Shown here piece after piece: positions 44,986 through 54,012 of a stretch of DNA of 56,896 nucleotides (within the stretch, counting starts at the first letter, position 1; every line of letters begins with the position of its first letter). The DNA is from an uncultured Oxalobacter sp. (GTDB lineage: Bacteria > Pseudomonadota > Gammaproteobacteria > Burkholderiales > Burkholderiaceae_D): contig CAJKQK010000007.1 of the NCBI GenBank assembly GCA_905202055.1, forward strand, positions 1 to 56,896, in the 5' to 3' direction. Under the pieces are notes generated by a model that worked only from the letters and a program-made list of their open reading frames with translations, was not told the origin of the DNA and searched no databases. The position numbers were made by a program, and so were the translations under genes.

Positions 44986-46515
44986 ATGACCGATTACTTG
45001 AAAAAAATTCTCACTGCACGCGTATACGACGTCGCAACCGAATCCCCCCTTGAATTCGCACCCAGCCTTTCCGCCCGTACGGAAAACCGGATTCTGTTGA
45101 AGCGTGAAGACGTACAAAGCGTCTTCAGCTTCAAATTGAGAGGCGCCTATAACAAGATGGCCAACCTTTCCCCGGAACAACTCGCAAAAGGTGTCATTTG
45201 CGCATCGGCGGGCAACCATGCACAGGGTGTCGCCCTGTCGGCAAAACGCCTCGGCTGCAAGGCCATCATCGCCATGCCGACGACAACACCGCCCCTGAAA
45301 ATCGATGCCGTCAAAGCCCACGGCGGGGACAATGTAGAAGTGGTTCTTCACGGCGATTCCTTCTCGGATACCTGTGAGCACGCCCTCATGCTTGAAAAGA
45401 AACATCACCTGACGTTCATCCATCCTTTCGACGATCCGGACGTGATCGCCGGACAAGGCACCATCGGGATGGAAATTCTGCGACAGCACTCCAAACCCAT
45501 CCATGCCATTTTTGTTCCGATTGGCGGCGGAGGCCTTATTGCCGGGATTGCCGCCTACGTCAAGCAAATCCGTCCCGATATAAAGATTATCGGCGTCGAA
45601 ACGGCAGATTCATGCGCCATGAAACAAAGTTTTGAATCCGGCACCCGCGTAAGCCTGCCCGACGTGGGACTGTTTTCGGATGGTACGGCCGTCAAGCTGG
45701 TCGGGGAAGAAACCTTCCGTATATCGAAAGATTACGTTGACGATATCGTGCTCGTCGATACGGATGACGTATGTGCCGCCATCAAGGACGTATTTCTCGA
45801 TACCCGCAGCATTCTTGAACCGGCCGGTGCACTGGCGGTTGCAGGCATCAAAAACTATGTTGAGCAAAACGAAGAGGCATCTCACCCTGTAAGAGGTGAA
45901 ACCATGGTAGCCGTCACTTCCGGCGCCAACATGAATTTCGACCGTTTGCGTTTCGTCGCGGAACGGGCAGATGTCGGCGAAAACAAAGAAGCCGTTCTGG
46001 CCGTGACCATTCCTGAAGAACGGGGCAGTTTCAAACGCTTCTGTGAACTGATCGGAAGAAGGCATGTCACCGAATTCAACTACCGTATCAGTGACGAAAA
46101 GGCAGCCCATGTTTTTGTGGGTGTGGAAGTCAAAAACCGCAGGGAAAAGAACGAAATCATCGATACGCTTGAAAAAAACAATTACAGGACAATCGATCTG
46201 AGTGACGATGAACTCGGCAAACTTCATATCCGCTATATGGTGGGAGGCAAGAGCCCATTCGCAAAAGACGAATTGCTCTATCGCTTCGAATTCCCGGAAC
46301 GCCCGGGAGCCCTGATGCGCTTCCTGTCGTCTATGGCTCCGGACTGGAACATCAGCCTTTTCCATTATCGCAATCATGGCGCGGACTATGGACGCGTGCT
46401 GGTCGGGCTGCAGGTCCCGGAGAAAGATATGAACGCTTTCGGCGAATTCCTGGCCAACATCGGGTATCCCCACTGGAACGAAAGCGATAATCCTGTTTAT
46501 CGTTTATTCCTGTAA
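44986..46515 (+). CDS. ilvA: Threonine ammonia-lyase, biosynthetic
   Basis: The 509-residue PLP enzyme turns threonine into 2-oxobutanoate, the first step to isoleucine. The PLP lysine is in SVFSFKLRGAYNK (about residue 53), the phosphate loop is VPIGGGGLIAGIA, and ASAGNHAQGVALSA is intact. The C-terminus carries two ACT-like regulatory domains (from VLAVTIPEERGSFKRFCELI and LLYRFEFPERPGALMRFLSS), where isoleucine should inhibit. The ATG at 44986 gives the usual start MTDYLKKILTARVYDVA. It is divergent from yqaA. Confidence 0.96.
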   Translation: MTDYLKKILTARVYDVATESPLEFAPSLSARTENRILLKREDVQSVFSFKLRGAYNKMANLSPEQLAKGVICASAGNHAQGVALSAKRLGCKAIIAMPTTTPPLKIDAVKAHGGDNVEVVLHGDSFSDTCEHALMLEKKHHLTFIHPFDDPDVIAGQGTIGMEILRQHSKPIHAIFVPIGGGGLIAGIAAYVKQIRPDIKIIGVETADSCAMKQSFESGTRVSLPDVGLFSDGTAVKLVGEETFRISKDYVDDIVLVDTDDVCAAIKDVFLDTRSILEPAGALAVAGIKNYVEQNEEASHPVRGETMVAVTSGANMNFDRLRFVAERADVGENKEAVLAVTIPEERGSFKRFCELIGRRHVTEFNYRISDEKAAHVFVGVEVKNRREKNEIIDTLEKNNYRTIDLSDDELGKLHIRYMVGGKSPFAKDELLYRFEFPERPGALMRFLSSMAPDWNISLFHYRNHGADYGRVLVGLQVPEKDMNAFGEFLANIGYPHWNESDNPVYRLFL

Positions 46516-46537
46516 ACATTATTTTACGGATCGGCCC

Positions 46538-47377
46538 ATGACAAGCAGTGACAATACGAAAAATTCACCACTCGGCAAATCGACGACTTATCCGACACAA
46601 TACGACGCATCGCAGCTGTTTTCGATAGAACGGAAACCAATGCGCGAAAAACTGGGCATTACCGGTTCGTTGCCTTTTTTCGGGCTCGACTTCTGGAACG
46701 CTTATGAGCTTTCATGGCTTAACCTGCGGGGCAAGCCACAGGTCGGGATTATGAATTTTTCCGTCTCGGCCGATTCTCCCAATATCGTTGAATCGAAATC
46801 GCTGAAGCTCTATCTCAATTCATTTACACAGACCCGGATGGATGAAGTCGGCGATCTGATCCAGATTCTGCGTACTGACCTGAGTGACGCTTTTGGCTCA
46901 CCTGTTCAGGTCTCGATCAGGCAGCCTGACGTTTTTCAGGGGACAAAACTGGAAGAACTGAGCGGTCTGTCTCTCGACCGGCTGGATATCGGCGCAGATA
47001 AATACACCCCTGATCCTTCTTTCCTGAAAAGCAACAGCGAAGAATCTCCGGTTGAAGAAACGCTTGTTTCCAACCTGCTGAAAACGAATTGCCCTGTTAC
47101 AGGGCAACCGGACTGGGCCAGTCTCCAGATTCATTATTCCGGCCCGCAAATCGACCAGGAAGGATTGTTGAAATACATTATCAGCCTGCGCTCGTCTGAA
47201 GATTTTCATGAACAGTGCGTAGAGCGGATTTTTCTGGATATCCTGAAAATGTGCAAACCGCAAAGCCTGACGGTTTATGCCCGTTACACACGTCGTGGCG
47301 GCATTGACATCAACCCCTGGCGAAGCAATTTTTCATCAGGAAAAAAACCGCAAACGCTTCGGCACGCGCGCCAGTAG
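46538..47377 (+). CDS. queF: NADPH-dependent 7-cyano-7-deazaguanine reductase
   Basis: The 279-residue enzyme reduces preQ0 to preQ1 for queuosine in tRNA. It is the long two-domain (YqcD/QueF type II) form. The catalytic cysteine is in LKTNCPVTGQPDWASLQI (about residue 187), the QueF motif ESKSLKLYLNSFTQTRMDE occurs in the N-terminal half, and the substrate glutamate is in DFHEQCVERIF. Length matches the family (about 280). It follows ilvA by 22 bases. Confidence 0.95.
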   Translation: MTSSDNTKNSPLGKSTTYPTQYDASQLFSIERKPMREKLGITGSLPFFGLDFWNAYELSWLNLRGKPQVGIMNFSVSADSPNIVESKSLKLYLNSFTQTRMDEVGDLIQILRTDLSDAFGSPVQVSIRQPDVFQGTKLEELSGLSLDRLDIGADKYTPDPSFLKSNSEESPVEETLVSNLLKTNCPVTGQPDWASLQIHYSGPQIDQEGLLKYIISLRSSEDFHEQCVERIFLDILKMCKPQSLTVYARYTRRGGIDINPWRSNFSSGKKPQTLRHARQ

Positions 47378-47467
47378 AACGGATAATCGGCAAGGCATAT
47401 TGAGAATCGGCATGTCTGTATCGATCAATGCGTTTTATAATTCATTTCCTACAATACCGGATTAGTT

Positions 47468-47944
47468 ATGGTAACGAATCTCTCCAAAATCCTGCCTTCA
47501 GAAAACGTCGTTCTCGATCTGGAAGTATCGAGCAAGAAACGGGTGTTTGAACAGGCAGGTCTCATCTTCGAAAACAATTGCGGCATTTCACGTTCAGATG
47601 TGACCGACAACCTTTTTGCCCGCGAGAGTCTGGGAACGACAGGTCTTGGTTACGGTGTGGCTGTCCCGCATGGCAGAATCAAGGGCTTGAAAACACCAGT
47701 CGCTGCTTTCGTCAGACTGGCGACGCCGATTCCTTTCGAGGCTCCCGATGGAAAACCGGTCAATCTTCTGTTTTTTCTTCTGATCCCGAATAACGTCACC
47801 CAGCAACATCTGGAAATCCTGTCGGAAATCGCGGCCATGTTTTCCGACGCGACATGCCGCACATTCCTGTCGAACGAAGCCAACCCAGAACGGATTCACG
47901 ATGTTATCGTAAACTGGGAACCCGGGCAGCAACTTCCATCCTGA
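47468..47944 (+). CDS. ptsN: PTS IIA-like nitrogen regulatory protein PtsN
   Basis: The 158-residue EIIA-Ntr protein has its phosphorylated histidine in YGVAVPHGRIKGL (about residue 66) and the common LFARESLGTTGLG segment. In the nitrogen PTS it passes phosphate state to potassium and stress systems. It lies 25 bases upstream of hprK and ahead of rapZ, a conserved betaproteobacterial cluster. No HPr/NPr or EI gene is in this window. Confidence 0.94.
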   Translation: MVTNLSKILPSENVVLDLEVSSKKRVFEQAGLIFENNCGISRSDVTDNLFARESLGTTGLGYGVAVPHGRIKGLKTPVAAFVRLATPIPFEAPDGKPVNLLFFLLIPNNVTQQHLEILSEIAAMFSDATCRTFLSNEANPERIHDVIVNWEPGQQLPS

Positions 47945-47969
47945 GTATACCTGATAAACGGACCACGCC

Positions 47970-48917
47970 ATGTCGACACCCATTTCCCTGACCATCCAGC
48001 GTTTATACGCAAACAACAGAGATGCACTGAAACTGACCTGGTTTGCCGGTCTCGATGGTGGAAACAGGCAGGTGTCAAGCGGGAGTGGACTTGCCGCCGA
48101 TCAGGTCGGGCATTTGAACCTGATTCATCCAATGCGTATTCAGGTTTTCGGGCGTCAGGAAGTCAATTACTACGAAAGACTGTCGCCGGAGTCCCGCGCG
48201 TATCTGGTTCATGAAATTGCCGATTGCAATCCTCCTGCCCTGATCATCGCACGCGACCTTGACGTCCCTTCCGACATTCTTGCCATCTGCAACGAAAACA
48301 ATATTCCACTTTTCACTACCCCTCTGGCCGCGGCAGAAGTGATCGATTACCTTCGTGTCTATCTTTCCAAGCAACTTGCCCTGCGGATCATCATGCATGG
48401 CGTATTTATGGACGTTCTCGGTGTCGGCGTCCTGATCACCGGAGATTCAGGTCTGGGAAAAAGCGAGCTGGGTCTGGAACTGATCACCCGAAATCATGGG
48501 CTGGTTGCAGACGATGCCGTTGAATTTTCCCGGATTGCCCCGAATGTCATCGAAGGCCGGGCTCCGATGCTTCTGCAAAATCTTCTGGAAGTTCGCGGAC
48601 TGGGATTGCTCGACATCCGCGCCATCTTCGGTGAAACTGCCGTCCGGAGAAAAATGCAGCTGAAACTCATCGTTCATCTGACCCGTATGCGAACGGGTGA
48701 TGAAGATATCGACCGTTTGCCGATCCATTCCCCGACACAGGAAGTTCTTGGACTGCCGATCCGCAAAACAGTCATTCCCGTCGCGGCGGGCAGAAATATC
48801 GCCGTTCTGCTGGAAGCAGCCGTTCGCAATACCATTATGCAGTTGCGCGGTTTCAATACCATGGAAGAATTCATGGAACGCCAGAGAAAAGCGATGATGA
48901 AAGACGAACCGTTTTAA
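47970..48917 (+). CDS. hprK: HPr kinase/phosphorylase
   Basis: The 315-residue enzyme phosphorylates and dephosphorylates a serine on HPr-type proteins. It has Walker A GDSGLGKSELGLEL (about residue 152) and the signature LEVRGLGLLDIRAIFGETAV. The N-terminal domain resembles MurE/MurF folds as in the family. Its neighbours ptsN and rapZ suggest regulation through an incomplete PTS rather than sugar uptake; that is inference from known clusters. Confidence 0.95.
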   Translation: MSTPISLTIQRLYANNRDALKLTWFAGLDGGNRQVSSGSGLAADQVGHLNLIHPMRIQVFGRQEVNYYERLSPESRAYLVHEIADCNPPALIIARDLDVPSDILAICNENNIPLFTTPLAAAEVIDYLRVYLSKQLALRIIMHGVFMDVLGVGVLITGDSGLGKSELGLELITRNHGLVADDAVEFSRIAPNVIEGRAPMLLQNLLEVRGLGLLDIRAIFGETAVRRKMQLKLIVHLTRMRTGDEDIDRLPIHSPTQEVLGLPIRKTVIPVAAGRNIAVLLEAAVRNTIMQLRGFNTMEEFMERQRKAMMKDEPF

Positions 48918-48995
48918 TCAAACGCCCCTTTTTACCCGGGCGTTGTGGTAGGCTGTCGAAAGTGGCATGACTTTCATTTCCAACGCGTTTATAGC

Positions 48996-49868
48996 ATGCA
49001 AATCATTATCATCACCGGTATATCGGGTTCCGGAAAATCAGTGGCCTTGAATGCACTGGAAGACGCCGGTTATTTTTGTGTCGATAATTTGCCGCCTGTC
49101 CTGCTTTCCAGACTTGTCGAAACCAGACTGGAAGACAATGAGGACAAACTGGCTGTTGCAGTAGACTCCAGAAGCGCCGCATCGCTGACCGACTTGCCCA
49201 ACAGTGTTATGGAACTCAAGAATCAGGGACATGCCGTTCACGTGCTGTTTCTGACGGCCGACGACCATTCCCTGATCAACCGCTTTTCCGAAACGAGGCG
49301 CAGCCACCCCTTATCCCACCGCCTGCCCAGGGGAACCTCCCTCTCCGATGACCGGACGCTTGTGGAGGCCATACGGGAAGAACGTGCCATGATGTCCGAC
49401 ATCCAGATGATCGGGCAGGTTATCGATACGTCCAATTCCAATTCGAACGAACTGCGCAACCGGGTCAAGGAACTGGTCGAAATCGAACAATCGCCGTTAA
49501 CGCTGCATTTCGAATCCTTCGGTTTCAAATTCGGCGTTCCGCTGGATGCCGACATCATCTTTGATGTGCGAAGCCTGCCAAACCCTTATTACGACATGCG
49601 CCTGAGACCACTGACCGGCAAAGACAAGCCTGTCATCGAATTTCTCGAATCGCAACCCGACGTCGCCGAGCTGTTGAACGACATCCGCGACTTTGTCGAA
49701 AAATGGCTGCCGTCCTTCCGGCGCGACAACAGGAGCTACCTCACCGTTGCGCTCGGCTGCACGGGTGGACAACATCGTTCCGTTTACATGGTCGAGCAAC
49801 TCGCCTGTCATTTCAGGAAAAAAGAACAGGTCGTTACCCGGCATCGGGAGTTGGCCGGTTCCCGGTAA
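48996..49868 (+). CDS. rapZ: RNase adapter / nucleotide-binding protein RapZ
   Basis: The 290-residue protein has an N-terminal P-loop GISGSGKSVALNALEDAGYF and the conserved DNLPPVLL, and the C-terminal domain with HFESFGFKFGVPLDADIIFD, RSLPNPYY and GCTGGQHRSVYMVE. In E. coli RapZ guides RNase E to the GlmZ small RNA and senses glucosamine-6-phosphate. Whether that circuit exists here is unknown. The ATG at 48996 was chosen over an earlier in-frame start, since it gives the family start. The stop abuts the convergent mutY stop with no gap. Confidence 0.94.
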   Translation: MQIIIITGISGSGKSVALNALEDAGYFCVDNLPPVLLSRLVETRLEDNEDKLAVAVDSRSAASLTDLPNSVMELKNQGHAVHVLFLTADDHSLINRFSETRRSHPLSHRLPRGTSLSDDRTLVEAIREERAMMSDIQMIGQVIDTSNSNSNELRNRVKELVEIEQSPLTLHFESFGFKFGVPLDADIIFDVRSLPNPYYDMRLRPLTGKDKPVIEFLESQPDVAELLNDIRDFVEKWLPSFRRDNRSYLTVALGCTGGQHRSVYMVEQLACHFRKKEQVVTRHRELAGSR

Positions 49869-51002
49869 TCAGTCGACCAGCTTCAGTACCTGCTGACGCA
49901 AGGAACCATTCAACAGTTTCCGCACAGGTGCTGGCAAGGGCGCCTCATCCAGCCGGTTCATGTCATACCAGACATATTTTTCTTCCTCTGCCCGTAATTG
50001 ACGACTGTCCAGCCCGATAAGGCAAGGCGTTATATGAAGGCGGAAGTGGGAAAAGACATGTATGAACGGTTCCAGAAACTGGAAAGAAGTAGCCTGTCCA
50101 AAAGATGAAGCCATCGATTTCAGTCTGGACAATTCCGCAATCTCTTCATTTCCGGCATCTTCAGGCAATTCACATTCCGGCAAGGATAGCAGGCCACCCC
50201 AGATACCGGTTTCAGGCCTTTTTTCCAGCAGGACGTCCCCATCGGATAGCAAAACCATCATGACCGTTTTCCGGGACGGGGAAACTTTCTTCGTTTTTTT
50301 GGCAGGCAGTTCATCAATCCGGTTTTCGGCCAACGCGACGCAGGAACCCGAAAAAGGGCATATGGAACAATCCGGCCTGCTTCTGACGCATACGGTTGCC
50401 CCCAGATCCATCAACCCTTGCGTGTATGCTTCCAGATCGGACTCGGGCAATAATTCATAGGCCAGATGCCACAATTTTTCTTTCGCTTTTCTGTCACCGG
50501 GCTGCTCCGCAATACCAAAAATACGGGAGAAAACACGCACGACATTGCCATCCAGAATGGCTGCACGGACACCGGAAGAAAAAACGGCTATTGCCGCAGC
50601 AGTAGACCGGCCGATTCCCGGCAAATCCTCAAGCAGGACAGGATCGGAAGGAAAAATCCCTTCGTATTCTTCAACGACAATTTGCGCACAGCGATGCAGA
50701 TTTCTCGCTCGCGAGTAATAACCCAGTCCGCTCCAGTACGCCATCACTTCGTCCTGTTGGGCATTCGCCAATGCGGATACATCGGGAAACCGTTCCAGAA
50801 AGCGGGAGTAATAAGGAATCACCGTTGTCACCTGCGTTTGCTGCAGCATGATTTCGGACAGCCATATCCGGTACGCATTCCGGGTATTCTGCCAGGGAAG
50901 CGAATGCCTTCCGTGTTGTTTTTGCCAGGCAACCAGCGTTTGTGCAAAAGCAATGGAAGAAATGGCGATCCCGCCAGTGTCAGACAAATTTTCTTTGATC
51001 AT
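49869..51002 (-). CDS. mutY: A/G-specific adenine DNA glycosylase MutY
   Basis: The 377-residue repair enzyme removes adenine paired with 8-oxoguanine. It has the helix-hairpin-helix LPGIGRSTAAAIAVF with the catalytic Asp in AILDGNVVRVFSR (about residue 151), and the 4Fe-4S ligands in CVRSRPDCSICPFSGSC (about residue 207). The C-terminal Nudix-like domain that reads 8-oxoG starts near VSPSRKTVMMVLLSDGDVLL. Standard length. Divergent from lolB across 156 gene-free bases. Confidence 0.95.
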   Translation of the reverse strand: MIKENLSDTGGIAISSIAFAQTLVAWQKQHGRHSLPWQNTRNAYRIWLSEIMLQQTQVTTVIPYYSRFLERFPDVSALANAQQDEVMAYWSGLGYYSRARNLHRCAQIVVEEYEGIFPSDPVLLEDLPGIGRSTAAAIAVFSSGVRAAILDGNVVRVFSRIFGIAEQPGDRKAKEKLWHLAYELLPESDLEAYTQGLMDLGATVCVRSRPDCSICPFSGSCVALAENRIDELPAKKTKKVSPSRKTVMMVLLSDGDVLLEKRPETGIWGGLLSLPECELPEDAGNEEIAELSRLKSMASSFGQATSFQFLEPFIHVFSHFRLHITPCLIGLDSRQLRAEEEKYVWYDMNRLDEAPLPAPVRKLLNGSLRQQVLKLVD

Positions 51003-51158
51003 ATTAAAATCCGATATCGCTCACCAGACCATTCGCGATTTCGTCAAGCCGACAACACAATTTTACAAATTGACATTCCCGTATGTTATAGAATGCTTTC
51101 CAATGTAGCCAATCGGGAAACATCCCGATTTTATCCTGCCATTCTTTTTCAAATAAAG

Positions 51159-51800
51159 ATGAAAAACATTTTTTCCCACCTGCTGAAAAAAACGGGACTT
51201 TTCACCGTCATTGTAATCACTATCGGCTTAACGGGTTGTTCCACCATGCAATCCATCAACCCCGTCAATCTTTTCTCCAGCGAGACTCCACGCAAATGTG
51301 TGGACACCGTCAGTATCAGGGGACGTTTTTCCATCCAGTACAAACTGGACGGCCAGGAAGAATCGCTTCACGGCAAATTCGGATGGGATCAGTCTCCGGA
51401 GAATACCGTCGTAACATTGATGTCTCCCCTTGGACAAACGATGGCAAAAATAGAACTCACGCCACAAATGGCGACTTTCACCGCCCCCAACCAGGCTCCG
51501 GCAAGCGCACCCGATGCTGAAGAACTGATCAAATCCCAGCTCGGGTGGACATTGCCGGTTTCAGGCATGAAAGGCTGGTTGCAGGGTTGTGCAACGGATT
51601 CCCGTGGACAATCTTTTATCGCCACCCCGAAATCGACACAGGTAATCACCAGAGACGGATGGCAGATCAATTACGCAAGCTGGATCGATGGGCCGACCAT
51701 ACCGCTTCCCAAGCGTATTGATCTGATCAAGGGAAATCAGGACTCGCTTGACGGCACTGACATCAATCTGAAACTGGTTATCGATGAATGGAATTTCTGA
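51159..51800 (+). CDS. lolB: Outer membrane lipoprotein receptor LolB
   Basis: The 213-residue lipoprotein takes lipoproteins from LolA and places them in the outer membrane. The signal peptide ends in lipobox LTGCS (Cys at about residue 28). The fold segment VSIRGRFSIQYKLDGQEESL and the W/G-rich HGKFGWDQSPENTVVTLMSP match LolB, and TDGWQINY-type sequence is present as RDGWQINYASW. I chose the ATG at 51159; a much longer frame upstream overlaps mutY. ispE begins six bases after the stop, the common lolB-ispE-prs order. Confidence 0.9.
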   Translation: MKNIFSHLLKKTGLFTVIVITIGLTGCSTMQSINPVNLFSSETPRKCVDTVSIRGRFSIQYKLDGQEESLHGKFGWDQSPENTVVTLMSPLGQTMAKIELTPQMATFTAPNQAPASAPDAEELIKSQLGWTLPVSGMKGWLQGCATDSRGQSFIATPKSTQVITRDGWQINYASWIDGPTIPLPKRIDLIKGNQDSLDGTDINLKLVIDEWNF

Positions 51801-51806
51801 TCGGCA

Positions 51807-52700
51807 ATGAACATGTCGAAACCTTTTTTACACAATTGTCCTGCTCCGGCCAAACTCAATCTTTTCCTGCATGTTACGGGTCAACGGTCCGACGGTTACC
51901 ACCTCCTGCAAAGCGTCTTCCAGCTGATCGACCTGTGCGACATCCTCCATTTCGATTGTCGCGATGACAGTCAAATCAGACGTACCGATAATGACCAGAT
52001 TCCGGAAGAAGACGATCTGGCCGTACGCGCGGCAAAACTGTTACAAAAGGCCGCCAATCATAAAAATCCCGGATTTTCTCCAGGCGTCGATATCCGAATT
52101 GAAAAAAACATTCCCATGGGTGGCGGACTGGGTGGCGGTTCTTCTGACGCGGCGACGACCCTGCTCGTTTTGAACCGGCTCTGGAATTGCGATTTCAGCA
52201 GAGAAGAATTGATGGCCTTAAGTGTGCAATTGGGCGCAGACGTTCCCTTTTTCATTTTCGGTGAAAACGCCTATGCCGAAGGCATCGGAGAAAAATTGTC
52301 ACCGGTAGCGACACCGGACGGATACTACGTTGTCGTCAAGCCATCCGTTTCCGTTCCGACAGTGGCGATATTTCGTTCCAAAGAATTGACAAGAAACACG
52401 GAACCCATCAAAATAGCGGACTTTCCCGGTATCTATAAAAATTTACCCGATTTCGGTAAAAATGATTTGCAGCCAGTTGCAATCAAACTGTATCCTGAAA
52501 TCGCTACGGCTCTTGATGCACTGGGCCGATATGGAAAAGCCCGAATGACCGGATCCGGAGCATGCGTTTTTGCCCGATTCGGAAATAAAACGGAAGCTGA
52601 AAAAGTGGCCGCCAGCCTTTCCGGAAAATGGGAAACCTGGACTGCCAAAAGTTTGCAAAATCATCCGCTCGAAGCCCTGTTAAGTGCAAAAAGCGAATGA
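51807..52700 (+). CDS. ispE: 4-diphosphocytidyl-2-C-methyl-D-erythritol kinase
   Basis: The 297-residue GHMP kinase works in the non-mevalonate isoprenoid pathway. It has CPAPAKLNLFLHVTGQRSDG at the start, the ATP loop PMGGGLGGGSSDAATTLL (about residue 103), and the C-terminal RMTGSGACVFARF. An alternative ATG lies two codons downstream. The promoter of tRNA-Gln begins within 30 bases after its stop. Confidence 0.95.
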   Translation: MNMSKPFLHNCPAPAKLNLFLHVTGQRSDGYHLLQSVFQLIDLCDILHFDCRDDSQIRRTDNDQIPEEDDLAVRAAKLLQKAANHKNPGFSPGVDIRIEKNIPMGGGLGGGSSDAATTLLVLNRLWNCDFSREELMALSVQLGADVPFFIFGENAYAEGIGEKLSPVATPDGYYVVVKPSVSVPTVAIFRSKELTRNTEPIKIADFPGIYKNLPDFGKNDLQPVAIKLYPEIATALDALGRYGKARMTGSGACVFARFGNKTEAEKVAASLSGKWETWTAKSLQNHPLEALLSAKSE

Positions 52701-52701
52701 C

Positions 52702-52730
52702 GTCGTTTTTTTTCAATGGTCGGTTATAAT
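52702..52730 (+). promoter_or_regulatory. Promoter of the first tRNA-Gln/prs module
   Basis: A perfect TATAAT at 52725-52730 lies 21 bases before the tRNA. The -35 region (GTCGTT at 52702-52707) is weak. The same text, GTCGTTTTTTT then AATGGTCGGTTATAAT, recurs at 54747-54774 ahead of the second tRNA, which shows that the promoter was part of the duplicated unit. Confidence 0.6.
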
Positions 52731-52751
52731 ACCGTACACTGAAAATTCAGC

Positions 52752-52828
52752 AGGGGAATCGCCAAGCTGGTTAAGGCACAGGATTTTGATTCCTGCATGC
52801 GAAGGTTCGAATCCTTCTTCCCCTGCCA
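52752..52828 (+). tRNA. tRNA-Gln (TTG)
   Basis: Cloverleaf with acceptor AGGGGAA/TTCCCCT, anticodon stem CAGGA/TCCTG, loop TTTTGAT (anticodon TTG), T loop TTCGAAT and an encoded CCA. It differs from the tRNA at 54793 at only four positions. Confidence 0.97.
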
Positions 52829-52945
52829 CTCTTTTTTGCAACGCCCGCCGCCAGGCGTGCAGCACTGATTGTCGGCAAGTGACACAACGGGATTCGTTAA
52901 ACCTTATGTGACTTTTAACCCAGTAACGAGAATGTCGCAGGAAAT

Positions 52946-53858
52946 TCATGTCCGACAATAATTTAATGATCTTCACTGGCAACGCCAATCCGGCTTTGGC
53001 TGCCAAGGTTGCCAGCAAACTCGGCCTTCCCCTCGGTAAAGCATTCGTCTCCAAATTCTCCGACGGCGAAACCACTGTCGAAATCAACGAAAACGTTCGC
53101 GGCAAAGATGTCTTCGTCATCCAGTCCACCTGCGCTCCCACCAACGATAACCTCATGGAAATCGTTCTCATGGTCGACGCGCTGAAACGGGCTTCCGCCG
53201 AACGCATTACCGCCTGTATCCCTTATTTCGGCTACGCCCGTCAGGACCGTCGTCCACGTTCCACACGTGTCGCCATCTCGGCAAGGGTCATCGCCAACAT
53301 ACTCGAAAATATCGGTGTCGACCGTGTCCTGATCATGGATGTCCATGCCGACCAGATTCAGGGATTCTTCGATATCCCCGTCGACAATATTTACGCTTCC
53401 CCGATCCTTTTGAAGGACCTTCAAAAGAAAAACTACAAGGATTTGCTCGTCGTTTCACCCGATATCGGCGGTGTCGTCCGTGCCCGGGCGCTCGCGAAAC
53501 ATCTTGACTGCGACCTGTCGATTATCGACAAACGCCGTCCCCGCCCGAATGTGTCCGAAGTGATGAATATCATCGGTAACGTCGAAGGCAGAAACTGCGT
53601 GATTATGGATGACATGGTCGATACGGCCGGTACACTTACGCAGGCGGCTGAAGCGTTGAAGGAGCGCGGCGCAAAAATGGTCGTCGCCTACGCAACACAC
53701 CCTGTTTTGTCCGGCCCTGCCGTCAACAGGATTACCAGTTCTTCACTGGATGAACTGGTCGTGACCGACACGATCCCCTTGTCGGATGCCGCCAGGGAAT
53801 GCAGCAAGATCCGCCAGCTTTCCTGCGCCGAACTCCTTGCCGAAACATTGAAACGCAT
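52946..53858 (+). repeat. 913-bp direct repeat, copy 1 (prs)
   Basis: Reading side by side with 54904-55816, I see no difference over 913 bases, from two bases before the prs ATG to about 17 codons before its end. Sequence on both sides is different. Offset between the copies is 1958 bases. The repeat covers most of prs and excludes the tRNA and promoter, which are similar but diverged. Confidence 0.93.
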
Positions 53859-53907
53859 TAATTCGGGCAAATCCGTTATGTCTCTTTTTAACGAGGCTAA
53901 TGTATAA
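52948..53907 (+). CDS. prs: Ribose-phosphate pyrophosphokinase, copy 1
   Basis: The 319-residue enzyme makes PRPP from ribose-5-phosphate and ATP for nucleotide, histidine and tryptophan synthesis. Landmarks are the start MIFTGNANPALAAKVASKLG, the ATP loop RQDRRPRSTR, the metal region VDRVLIMDVHADQIQGFF, and the PRPP loop VIMDDMVDTAGTLTQAA. The last residues (RINSGKSVMSLFNEANV) are unlike copy 2. It sits in the standard ispE-tRNA-Gln-prs-rplY order, so it occupies the ancestral position. Upstream, about 120 bases separate it from the tRNA. Confidence 0.97.
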   Translation: MSDNNLMIFTGNANPALAAKVASKLGLPLGKAFVSKFSDGETTVEINENVRGKDVFVIQSTCAPTNDNLMEIVLMVDALKRASAERITACIPYFGYARQDRRPRSTRVAISARVIANILENIGVDRVLIMDVHADQIQGFFDIPVDNIYASPILLKDLQKKNYKDLLVVSPDIGGVVRARALAKHLDCDLSIIDKRRPRPNVSEVMNIIGNVEGRNCVIMDDMVDTAGTLTQAAEALKERGAKMVVAYATHPVLSGPAVNRITSSSLDELVVTDTIPLSDAARECSKIRQLSCAELLAETLKRINSGKSVMSLFNEANV

Positions 53908-53908
53908 T
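53903..53908 (+). promoter_or_regulatory. Possible -10 box for rplY
   Basis: A perfect TATAAT overlaps the prs stop codon (53905-53907), about 105 bases before the rplY ATG. No good -35 box stands at the right distance. If used, the transcript would start with the three hairpins described next. Confidence 0.4.
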
Positions 53909-53912
53909 TCCG

Positions 53913-53999
53913 CCTTTTACCGGATTCGGTAAAGGGTTTTCACCAAGCCTCTGGTCGCGGAGGCTTTTTTCAACAAGAGGTTTTCAACCTCGTTTTTTT
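53913..53999 (+). terminator. Three tandem terminator-like hairpins between prs and rplY
   Basis: Hairpin 1 (53913-53940) pairs CCTTTTACC with GGTAAAGGG and is followed by TTTT. Hairpin 2 (53945-53970) pairs AAGCCTC with GAGGCTT and ends in six Ts. Hairpin 3 (53977-53999) pairs GAGGTT with AACCTC around TTC and ends in seven Ts, directly before the rplY GGAG site. All three are on the transcript entering rplY. They may end the prs message, or form a regulated leader for rplY. Confidence 0.75.
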
Positions 54000-54012
54000 G
54001 GAGTTTTTATAA

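Noticed and set aside
50466..51158. Long upstream extension of the lolB frame
   Set aside because: It overlaps mutY on the other strand; the lipoprotein signal peptide begins at 51159.
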